The position numbers and the translations under genes were made by a program. From positions 1 to 32,230 of the forward strand of contig JBBIND010000051.1 of the NCBI GenBank assembly GCA_037444075.1: a stretch of DNA of 32,230 nucleotides, given 5' to 3'. This stretch comes from JBBIND01 sp037444075 (GTDB lineage: Bacteria; Acidobacteriota; Terriglobia; Bryobacterales; Bryobacteraceae). This document shows, in pieces, positions 15,795 to 23,605 of this stretch. Within the stretch, counting starts at the first letter, position 1, and every line of letters starts with the position of its first letter. Under the pieces are notes generated by a model. That model was given only the letters and a program-made list of their open reading frames with translations, made no database searches and was not told the DNA's origin.

Positions 15795-18700
15795 CTACTT
15801 CACTGCGATCGTGACGCCCGGAGGACTACGCTTGTCGCCGACCACCAGTGCGAGCGGGACCGCGTTTCCCGGCGTGACGTTCTCCGGCACTTGGGCATTC
15901 ACCTGGAACAGGCCCGCCACCTGGCCGGGGGCAGCGCCGCGGTATGGCACGTCCGGGGAGGTAATCTCGCCAAACAGCACCCGTACCGGCAGTATGGGTG
16001 TAGGAAGTCGGTCGATAGCGAGTGCCCCGGTGACACCGGGGGGCAGAGTCTGCCCTTCTCCCGTCGCGTAGATCATGACGTAGGAGCCGCGTGCCGCCGG
16101 GTTCGCCGGCGTGTTCAGCGTGTAGTCCTGGTTCAGGATCGCTCCCGCTCCCTTTCCGGAGGAATTCTGCGTGAGGATCGCGGGAGAAGCATCGGCAACT
16201 CCCAATCTCACAGCGGGTGTTCTGGCTCCGAGATACTCCACTTCCATCATCGTTGTTCCCTTGACGGAGTAGGGCACGATCGCGGCCACCTGGCTCGTGT
16301 AACTGAAGATCAGTGGCGCCGGAACATTGTCGAACAAGACGCGCGTACCGCCCACCCGCGTTGCGAGGTAGTTCCCTTCCAGATGACTGAGCACCGGGGC
16401 AGCCGGTCCGAGCCCGGCTCCGAAGATACTGATGATCTCACCGGGAGACACCGGTCCGGGAAGCATACTGCCGTTGTTGACGACGCCGTTGACCGCCACG
16501 CAGTTGTTGGTGGGCGCCGGCTCCGGTCCTACCTTCACCACAAAGGCATCTGCGACCCCGCGGAATCCCGCTTCGTAGGCGGGCCGGTAGGATCCGGAAG
16601 TGGTGGGGAAGTTCGGTGACCAGGTTTGACCGGTGAGATACGCGTTACCCAGCGGATCGACCGCCACACCATGTGCCCGTTCTTTCTCGGAGCCTCCCAG
16701 GAACAGCGCGTAGTCCACACGGCTCGCTCCCTGGTTCAGCTTGGCTATGAACGCGTCACCATTGCCGCGATAGCCCGTCAGGCAGGCAGAAGAGGTGGTT
16801 GGCAAGTCCGGAGACGAGGTGTATCCGGAAAGGTAAAGAGCGCCTCCTTCATCGATGACCATGGAGTGGATCGCGTCCTCGTGGCTGCCGCCGAAATAAC
16901 TGAGGAAGCGCAGCCGGTCGCCGGCCGGTTCGAGAGCGCCCACAAATCCGTCGGTGTACTGGCCGAAATCCCTTTTGTCCGGACGCACGACGCCGGCGGT
17001 GGCCGGCAGGTCGGTCGAGTCGGTCGTGCCCGCAATGTAAACCCGGCCGGACAGATCGACACGTACGGCCTCGCCGACATCGTTGCCGGTTCCTCCAAGG
17101 TAGGTCGACCACGCGATCGTGCCGGCCGAGCTCACTTTGGTGATGAAGACGTCATCGGTGGCGCCGCCTCCCGTGGTCTGAAGCGCACCGGCGGTAGTCG
17201 GAAAATCGGGCGAGTTCGTCTTGCCCGTGATGTAGGCGTTCCCGGAGGTGTCAACGGCGATGCTGCGAGGCAGGTCATGTCCCCGGCCGCAGAGATAGGT
17301 GGAGTAGGAAAGCGCCGTGGCGTTGGCGTTCAACTTCGAGTAAAAGCCGTCATATCCGAAGCCGGCACAGCTGCCGCGGCGGGCGGCGTTTCCCGTCGTC
17401 GGGAAGTTGTCGGAATAGGTGTCCCCAGTGACGTATGCATTGCCGGCCTGGTCGATCGCGATCGAGGTCCCGGCGTCGCCTTCGTCTCCTGAGAGATATG
17501 TCGCGTAAACCAGCGGTGCCCCCGCCGGAGGCAATTTGGCCACGAATGCATCGCCCCGGATATCCGCGGCCAGGTCGCGCGAAACTCGGCCGACCACCCC
17601 CGCCGTAACAGGGAAGTTCGCTGAGAACGTGGCTCCCGTTATGTAGACAGCGCCGCTGCCATCGATGGCGATCCCCACCGCCTTGTCGTCCCGAGTCCCC
17701 CCGAGGAAAGTTGAATACTCGATGCCACTACCGTCGGCCTTTAGCTTGGTGACAAAGGCGTCAGCGGGTTGCGTGCCGCCGGAATGGGCTCCGGCAGTAA
17801 CAGGAAAGTTGGCGGATTCTGTCGATCCGGCAATATAGGTCTGGCCGCGCGCGTCGACGGCAATCGCATGTCCGGCGTCGAGGCCGGAGCCCCCAAGGTA
17901 GGTCCCGAAGGTGAAGATCGGATCAATCACCAGTGGTTGCGAGCGATCGTACTCGCCAACGCGGAAGCCGTATTCATCCGTGCCCAGTCGAACGTATTCA
18001 CCAGAGACAGGGCGTTTGCCGGAAGCGAGCTCCTGGTAAATGATGGGACGCTGTTGGTGCACCTCACCGGCTTCAAACTGCAAGACAAGGGCGCCTTCGT
18101 CGTTAATGGAGGTGGCCTCCACTCCCCGGTAGCGCATGCGAATGTGCGACGGATTGGCTCCGGGCTCCACAACGAAATCGAATTCCAGACGGCCCTCGTT
18201 TCCGTAAACGACCATGTCGATTCCGGGATAAGGAAGTCCCAGCCTCGCTTTGCTGTAATGCGGGACACCAATCCGCCAATGGGCCGGATCGGCGCCAATC
18301 AGGTAGTTGCTAACTCCGCTGAGAGGTGACTCGGCCTGCCAGCGCGATCCTGGATCGGCGCCGACAAGCTCCATGCGAACCGCAGCCGTCGTGCCGCGCG
18401 CTCGAAGTATTACCGACTGGCCGGACAGCAGGATCTGCGCGGACACCGATCGAGACAGGAAATCCACCTGCTCGGGAGCCTGGCCGCGATTCGGCTCGAG
18501 CACCAGCGGCAGCCGGGCCGTGTCCAGCGCGGCCGTGGGATTGGCGGTCGCCGCCGCGCCCTGGATAAGAACATCCTCTTGGACACTGCCAGCCTGGAGA
18601 CGAAAGACGTTCTCTCCCGCCGCCGCGCCGAGGGTGACATCCATCACCTGCTCGCCGGGGAACACGCCGTCGCGCGAATACACGCGCTCCACCGACCCTC

Positions 18701-20906
18701 CACCCTTGACTACGGTGGCTCGGACCGGAACGCCGTTCAGTATGATTCCGTTGCGGTCTGTCACCCGGAAGATCGCGGCGCCGTCGAGGCGCCGGCCGGC
18801 CGTTCCGGTAGCCCTGGTGACCAGGAACGTGATGAAGGAAGGCTCGGCGAATGGCGTCGCGGCCCAGTAAGGAACACGCGCCAGCGAGCCGTCGCCCGAG
18901 CGCAACTCGACGAAGCCCTGGTACTCGCCGGGAGCGAGTCCGGCCTGCTGGAAGCTTACCGTCACCGGCCGGGCCTGTCCGGCCGGGACACCCAGCGCAG
19001 CCGCCGACAGCGTTGGGGCGGGACCCCCACCATAGGGCTTGACCGACACCGAGATGTTAGCGTCGGCACGGGCGAGGTTCATCACCAACAGCCTTAACGA
19101 TGACCGGAAGGTCCCAGCGGCCACCCCGAAGTTGAGCGACGTGGGATACGCGGCAACCGTACCAGTCAGCGCTGCTTCAAGATTGAGGACACCCGCGCCG
19201 TAGTCCATCACCCGCGCCGGTTCGCCGCCGATGTTGGGCGGGCTGGCGGTGTTGATCAGAAGCGAGCGGTATTGCCGTACCGTCAACTCCGGCCGCGCCG
19301 AGCGCAGCACGGCTGCTGCCCCAGCGACAATTGGCGTCGAGAAGCTCGTTCCCAGCGCGTAGCCGTGGCTGTTGCCCGGCTCCGCCGTGTAGAGGTCCTT
19401 GCCAACTGCCACTAGGTCGGGCTTGATTTGGTGCGTGCCGGTCGGGCCACGGCTCGAAAAGGAAGCCATCCTGTGAGGATTGATTGGGAGCTCCGAGGTC
19501 TGGAAGCGCAACGTCGCCTGCAGAGTCGGGTTGGCCGTCAATCGAGCGCGGATGCTCTCGCCGTCTCCATAGCTGATCGCGACCGACGGCACGGCGCGCC
19601 TGCCCATGGAAAACATGTCGAACTGCTTCAGGTCCGCGCTGATGATAGCGCCCATCGCTCCGGCGGCCGCGAGCTTCGTGGCTTTGTCCGCGGTTATGCA
19701 GCCGCCCCCCACGCGAGTCAGGGCGATCTTGCCAACCAGGCTTCCCGCGGGAAGGTCGGTGCAGGCGAATCCAGTGCCGTCGAGTGTCCCCACGTCCGTC
19801 ACCAGCCCGGTGATAGGCGGCTGCGTCTCGGTCGCTCCCGACGGAATCGCATCATATTCCTGACCGCCGAACAGCATCTTCGCCCCGAAATAGCGGGAGT
19901 TCCAGGTGGCCCCGACGGTGATGTACGCCGGGAAATTGGAGCCAGATCCAATCGTGTTCGGCCTTGGCCCGTTGTTTCCAGCTGACACCAGCATGATGAC
20001 GCCCAACTCCGTGGCGCGCTGGCCCATCTCCGCCAGGATGTCGTCCTCCGGCCGAAGCTGCCGGGCTGGGTAGCTGAGGCTCATGTTGACCACATCCATG
20101 CCATCGGCCACGGCATCGTCCAGAGCTTTTGCGATCACATCGCTGCGGTATAGCGTGTCAGTCGTCGGGTCGGGACTGGCTATGCAGTAGTTGCCCAGCC
20201 AAGCCTTCGGCGCGATTCCCGATATGACCCCCTGCGGCGAAGCATGTGGCACAGCGGCCGCGGCGCTCGCAACCTGAGTGCCGTGTGCCCCCACCGGCTT
20301 CGGCGACTGGTCACCGACACCCCCGTACATCGGTTTGTAGTTCCTGGTAACGATCACCTTGTTGCTAGTCCACGCGAGGTCCTCGGGGCGGGATGCGCGC
20401 GGGTAACCTGGCGGCATCGGTATCAGCGGGTCCCGGAAAGCAGGGTGCTGGACGTCAATGCAGCTGTCGAGAATGGCGATTTTGACACCCTCGCCCGCGC
20501 GCTCAATGCCGCCGATGCGCTGCCAGACGTGCGGTACACCGTGGACCGCGAGCGCCTCGTTCATCTCGGCCTTGAAAAGATTGACAGGGTAGATCCGGCG
20601 GACGCCCGGCAGACTCTCGATCCGCTCAACAAGGTTCTCCGGCAGGCGGATCACAACTGCGTTGATCAGATGCTCCATCTCCGACAACGCTCTGCCGCGA
20701 AGCATTGGCAACTGCCGGGTGAACCGTTCCTGCTGGTCACGAAGACGCACTCTGCGCCGGGCGTCCGGCAGGCGGCGGCCGGCGGCGGAACCCACCCCCA
20801 CCGGTGGTTCCGTCAGCTCGACGATGTAGTGTCCCGGGACCTGTTGCCCGGCCAAAGGTAGAATCGAAGACAATGCCAACCAGAAGATCTGCACTCGTGC
20901 GCGCAT
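15795..20906 (-). CDS. giant secreted subtilisin-like protease with SBBP beta-propeller and TIGR03437 C-terminal domain
   Basis: A 1703-residue exported protein. Order of parts: signal peptide (FWLALSSILPLAG); an inhibitor I9-like propeptide (about 25-110); and a subtilase S8 catalytic domain (about 135-560) with Asp147 (AILDSCID), His208 (GAHGTQVAS), oxyanion Asn311 (SAGNN) and Ser521 (GTSFSTPIVAGA), so the triad is complete. A PA domain is inserted at about 360-460. Beta-sandwich regions follow to about 790, then a DUF7948-type domain from EPNRGQAPEQVDFLS. About seven or eight SBBP repeats follow (patterns such as TYLGG and D.SGNAYITG.T.S..FP.T, about 1015-1450). Last is the TIGR03437 domain known from Solibacter (NGVVNNGSMLPGPVSPGEI onward). 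It is probably a cell-surface or extracellular protease whose propeller binds substrate or matrix; that role is inferred. Confidence 0.93.
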   Translation of the reverse strand: MRARVQIFWLALSSILPLAGQQVPGHYIVELTEPPVGVGSAAGRRLPDARRRVRLRDQQERFTRQLPMLRGRALSEMEHLINAVVIRLPENLVERIESLPGVRRIYPVNLFKAEMNEALAVHGVPHVWQRIGGIERAGEGVKIAILDSCIDVQHPAFRDPLIPMPPGYPRASRPEDLAWTSNKVIVTRNYKPMYGGVGDQSPKPVGAHGTQVASAAAAVPHASPQGVISGIAPKAWLGNYCIASPDPTTDTLYRSDVIAKALDDAVADGMDVVNMSLSYPARQLRPEDDILAEMGQRATELGVIMLVSAGNNGPRPNTIGSGSNFPAYITVGATWNSRYFGAKMLFGGQEYDAIPSGATETQPPITGLVTDVGTLDGTGFACTDLPAGSLVGKIALTRVGGGCITADKATKLAAAGAMGAIISADLKQFDMFSMGRRAVPSVAISYGDGESIRARLTANPTLQATLRFQTSELPINPHRMASFSSRGPTGTHQIKPDLVAVGKDLYTAEPGNSHGYALGTSFSTPIVAGAAAVLRSARPELTVRQYRSLLINTASPPNIGGEPARVMDYGAGVLNLEAALTGTVAAYPTSLNFGVAAGTFRSSLRLLVMNLARADANISVSVKPYGGGPAPTLSAAALGVPAGQARPVTVSFQQAGLAPGEYQGFVELRSGDGSLARVPYWAATPFAEPSFITFLVTRATGTAGRRLDGAAIFRVTDRNGIILNGVPVRATVVKGGGSVERVYSRDGVFPGEQVMDVTLGAAAGENVFRLQAGSVQEDVLIQGAAATANPTAALDTARLPLVLEPNRGQAPEQVDFLSRSVSAQILLSGQSVILRARGTTAAVRMELVGADPGSRWQAESPLSGVSNYLIGADPAHWRIGVPHYSKARLGLPYPGIDMVVYGNEGRLEFDFVVEPGANPSHIRMRYRGVEATSINDEGALVLQFEAGEVHQQRPIIYQELASGKRPVSGEYVRLGTDEYGFRVGEYDRSQPLVIDPIFTFGTYLGGSGLDAGHAIAVDARGQTYIAGSTESANFPVTAGAHSGGTQPADAFVTKLKADGSGIEYSTFLGGTRDDKAVGIAIDGSGAVYITGATFSANFPVTAGVVGRVSRDLAADIRGDAFVAKLPPAGAPLVYATYLSGDEGDAGTSIAIDQAGNAYVTGDTYSDNFPTTGNAARRGSCAGFGYDGFYSKLNANATALSYSTYLCGRGHDLPRSIAVDTSGNAYITGKTNSPDFPTTAGALQTTGGGATDDVFITKVSSAGTIAWSTYLGGTGNDVGEAVRVDLSGRVYIAGTTDSTDLPATAGVVRPDKRDFGQYTDGFVGALEPAGDRLRFLSYFGGSHEDAIHSMVIDEGGALYLSGYTSSPDLPTTSSACLTGYRGNGDAFIAKLNQGASRVDYALFLGGSEKERAHGVAVDPLGNAYLTGQTWSPNFPTTSGSYRPAYEAGFRGVADAFVVKVGPEPAPTNNCVAVNGVVNNGSMLPGPVSPGEIISIFGAGLGPAAPVLSHLEGNYLATRVGGTRVLFDNVPAPLIFSYTSQVAAIVPYSVKGTTMMEVEYLGARTPAVRLGVADASPAILTQNSSGKGAGAILNQDYTLNTPANPAARGSYVMIYATGEGQTLPPGVTGALAIDRLPTPILPVRVLFGEITSPDVPYRGAAPGQVAGLFQVNAQVPENVTPGNAVPLALVVGDKRSPPGVTIAVK

Positions 20907-20916
20907 AAGTTGTAAT

Positions 20917-20944
20917 TCTTTACCGACTCCGAGAGCGTTGTCAA
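20917..20944 (-). promoter_or_regulatory. candidate promoter of the giant protease gene
   Basis: On the minus strand TTGACA (20939-20944) is followed after 16 bp by TAAAGA (20917-20922). Transcription would start only a few bases before the ATG at 20906, and no Shine-Dalgarno sequence is visible. The -35 sits at or inside the left end of the neighbouring IS66 element, so the promoter may be an IS-host hybrid. Confidence 0.4.
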
Positions 20945-21006
20945 GCCCAATTTGCCTCGGTGTCGGTTTCAGAGTACTGCGGGGGTAGACGGGGGTAGGG
21001 CTTGAC
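20940..21006. repeat. 9-bp inverted repeat at the IS66 left end
   Basis: GTCAAGCCC at 20940-20948 is matched by GGGCTTGAC at 20998-21006. The repeat brackets the stop codon of the DUF4338 gene (20969-20971) and overlaps the -35 of the protease promoter. It may be a terminator for the IS66 transcript or a sub-terminal transposase site. Between the arms are two tandem GGGGGTA runs. Confidence 0.55.
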
Positions 21007-21877
21007 GGAGCCGTTGCTGCACGTCGCGGCAGAGGGGGTAGACCAACACCAGCTTGGGTGCTGAGCCATCCGCTTCGTGGTCGCGATCCATCCGCCCACG
21101 GCCACGGGTTTCTCCCAACGCGATCCAGTTTGCCGCCCGGTAGCAGGTGCCTGCGAAGCTCCGGGCATCCACCAGCGTCTCCAGCAACAGCGGCCGGTAG
21201 CCGTAGCGTCGCTCCCAGTCATCAGGCAACTGGCGCGCACACCGGGCCAGGATCTTGCTTGCCAGTCCCTTCACCCGCACCCAGGGCAGGATCAGGAAAC
21301 GACTATTGTTGACGATGTAGGGCAAGTTGCGCGCCCGCTCGGCGGCGCTCCAACCGATCCAGCCCTCCCGCGCCGCCATCTTCCACGCCGCGCTGGTCCA
21401 CTGCAGGCAGGCCAGCGGCTGTTCGCCACCGCGCGCCGAATGCACCAGGTAACGCAACTGCGCTCCCACCGGAACCCGGTAGCCCAGGTAGTGGTAGCGC
21501 TCGACCAGTTCACACCACCGCGCGCTGTCGGCCTCCCCCTGAACCACCGTCATCCGCAGCGGCTCGTAGTCGCCGGCCGTGCCTCCCAGTTCCGGCTGCG
21601 GCGCGCTGCCGGCAGTCAGCCGCACCCGGCGCGGTCCCCGCGGCCCCAGCCGGCGCACCTCCGGCAGCGTCAGCACTCCCTCGGCTTGGAGACGCTCCAA
21701 CAACTGCCGGCATTCGTGATTTTTCAGCCCGCCATTGGGCCGCCTCCACTCCAGCAACTCGCACACCGTCCGGGCGATTTCGGTCACTCCCAGCCGGGCA
21801 TAGTCGTGCGCCACCGTGCGCATCAACTCCATTTCCTGCGCCGTGAACGTGCGTCCGCAGAATGTCACCGGGATCAT
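20969..21877 (-). CDS. DUF4338 (DruA-family) protein, IS66 passenger
   Basis: A 302-residue protein from the ATG at 21877, which has GAGG about 10 bases upstream and lies 11 bp after the transposase stop, so the two are one transcription unit. An N-terminal wing of about 95 residues (MIPVTFCGRTFTAQEMELM, GGLKNHECRQLLERLQ) precedes the DUF4338 core: LVERYHYLGYRVPVGAQLRY, LACLQWTSAAWKMAAREGW, NLPYIVNNSRFLILPWVRV and YGYRPLLLETLVDARSFAGT, ending in PKLVLVYPLCRD. DUF4338 includes DruA of the Druantia anti-phage system, but most members are stand-alone genes linked to transposases. No other Druantia gene is present, so the IS-passenger reading is preferred. Its biochemical role is unknown. The frame is intact although the transposase is broken. 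Confidence 0.8.
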   Translation of the reverse strand: MIPVTFCGRTFTAQEMELMRTVAHDYARLGVTEIARTVCELLEWRRPNGGLKNHECRQLLERLQAEGVLTLPEVRRLGPRGPRRVRLTAGSAPQPELGGTAGDYEPLRMTVVQGEADSARWCELVERYHYLGYRVPVGAQLRYLVHSARGGEQPLACLQWTSAAWKMAAREGWIGWSAAERARNLPYIVNNSRFLILPWVRVKGLASKILARCARQLPDDWERRYGYRPLLLETLVDARSFAGTCYRAANWIALGETRGRGRMDRDHEADGSAPKLVLVYPLCRDVQQRLRQALPPSTPAVL

Positions 21878-21888
21878 GTCCGGAAACC

Positions 21889-23385
21889 TCACGCCGAACT
21901 GAAGATGGGGACCGCTTCCGCCACCGGCAGCCACTCCGGAATAACCGGCCCACCCGCCAGGGCCGGTTCCGGTGTGCCGGCTTCCGTTGGTCGCCCGCCA
22001 GACGCCGCCGTAGCTTCGCTGCCGGCTACGCTCGTCGGGAGCAGATCCAGCAGCTTCGGTTGCGGAGAGCGCAGCAGATCGGTCAGCAACGCAAACACGT
22101 CCTTGTCCTGCTGCCGCGCGGTGCACAAAACACTGGTGAGCACGGCCTGCACCCGAGCCCCGTTTTCGGTCCGGTTGCCGCCCCAGTTCTTGCGAATGAC
22201 CACCAGGGTGCGCATCACCCGCTCGGCCAGATTGTTGGTGGCATCCACCAGCCCCGGACAATACAGGAAAGTGAACAGGTAGGGACGTTCGTGGCGCAGG
22301 TGCTTGGCCAACCGCCGATTGGCCGGGTCGCGATAGTTCCGCGCCAGCAGGCGGTCCAGCTTTGCTTCCAGCCGCCCGGTAGCCGTCCACAGTCCGTGCA
22401 GCGAGATCTTGTGATCCAGATAGCGGTCCCGTAGGGCCAGCCCTTCCTCCAGCAGTTGCTTCACCGCCAGCGGAAAACGCGCCGCCGCGGCCGGGGCCAC
22501 CTCGGCCAGGTCCCGGCAGCGCCGGATCAAGTGCGCCACACAACTTTGATGCGCCGCCTTCAGAAATTAGTAGTAGAGTTGCAGGCCGTCGTGGATCAAC
22601 CACCCCGCGTACTCGGCGCCCAATATCTCCGCCGCCTCGGCAAACCCACGCCCTGGCCGGATCTCACAGAAGGTGACCTGTTCGGTGACCACCGCCCACA
22701 GCCAGTGTAACTGCGCCTCTACCTTCCAGCCGGTTTCATCCATGTGCGCCAGCGCACTGCGCCGCGCCGCTTCCCGCAGGGCGTGCCAAGTGGCTTCCGC
22801 TTTGCGCGCCACCCGCTGGATCGCCCGGCAAATCCCGCCCCGGCTCATCCGCAAGGCAAAGCCCTGCTTCAGCATGGCGGCGGCATCGGCGTGCGGCCAC
22901 CCCAGGGATTTGTTCATCAGCACGCCCAGCGTCACCGCCTCCGGCCCTACCTGTGCCGCTGCCGCGCCCAGGGCAGCGGAAGTTTGCAGCGGGTGCCGCC
23001 CCTGCACCCGATAATCACACTGCGTGCAACGGCAAATGGGAATGTGGAAACGCCGAACCCAAGTGCGGCGCACGATCTCTTCCTGGTACTGCGGCTCCAC
23101 TCGCTCGAGGGTCAATGGCCCGCCGCAGTCCGGGCACTGCTGGGGAACGGCTACGGTAATCTCTTCGTCCACATGATCCGGCACCGGCCGCCGGTGATGT
23201 TGGCCGTAGGCCGCTCCTGGTTTGCGCCCCGGAGCTTTCGGCTGGCTCTTGGGCCGGCCGCGCGAAAACGGAGCCGCTTGGCGCCGGGCGGCGCGCTGGG
23301 CGGCTTCCAACTCCTTCCGCAGCCGCTTGATTTCCTCCTCCAGCCGCTCCAACTGCTGGCGCAGACGCTGGCTCTCCTCCTCCAA
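21889..23385 (-). pseudogene. IS66-family transposase (TnpC) interrupted by a stop codon
   Basis: One frame runs from a TTG at 23385 to 21889 (about 498 codons) and is broken by a TAA at 22567-22569. The N-terminus is a leucine-zipper-like coiled coil (SQRLRQQLERLEEEIKRLRK), followed by the IS66 zinc finger (CPDCGG ... CRCTQCDYRV). The DDE domain then has AHMDETGWKVE and LIHDGLQ as its two Asp motifs. The stop falls just after the second motif, where homologues read on into the HQ-C-AHLIRR segment that is present downstream in the same frame. The Glu motif (ATNNLAERVMRTLVVIRKNW) is intact. No ATG or GTG lies between the TTG and the upstream in-frame TAG at 23425-23427, so the start may also be damaged. 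Without readthrough the element cannot move alone. Confidence 0.88.
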
Positions 23386-23440
23386 TTGCCCGCTCCGCCG
23401 CTGGGCCTGGTCGCGCTCCTCGCGCTAGCGTCAACTCTCT

Positions 23441-23467
23441 CCAAAGGCGCTCTCTCCCAAGGCGCTC
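23441..23467 (+). repeat. short tandem repeat beside the IS66 right end
   Basis: CCAAAGGCGCTC (23441-23452) is followed by CCCAAGGCGCTC (23456-23467). The rest of 23386-23605 holds no gene that can be supported; the last 15 bases carry AAGGAA, a ribosome site for the next gene. Confidence 0.4.
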
Positions 23468-23605
23468 CCGCAGGGTGCCCTCTTTCGGATGCCCGCCTGT
23501 GGGTGCGCCGTTCGCCGGAAGCACTGAGCCAACTCGGAGCTTCAGTTCAACCGGCTGTGGCGCTGAGCGAAACGGTCAGGGGAATTGCGAAGATAAGGAA
23601 CTGTC

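Larger units (their letters stand above)
20930..23470 (-). mobile_element. IS66-family insertion sequence carrying a DUF4338 gene (edges approximate)
   Basis: Contains a TnpC-type IS66 transposase broken by a stop, and an intact DUF4338 gene right behind it. TnpA and TnpB are absent, as in the ISBst12-like subgroup. Clear terminal inverted repeats could not be fixed: GAGAGCG at 20931-20937 has an inverted copy near 23449-23455, which may mark the ends. No 8-bp target duplication was recognised. Confidence 0.65.

Noticed and set aside
20969..21877. A Druantia anti-phage system.
   Set aside because: Only the DUF4338 gene is present; the large helicase and other Druantia components are missing, and the gene is part of an IS66 element.
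21077..22603. Long frames over the IS66 region on the plus strand, and a 5' extension of the DUF4338 frame to 22603.
   Set aside because: The transposase motifs lie in another minus-strand frame over the same span, so the extension is a shadow; the DUF4338 start at 21877 has a ribosome site and family similarity from there on.
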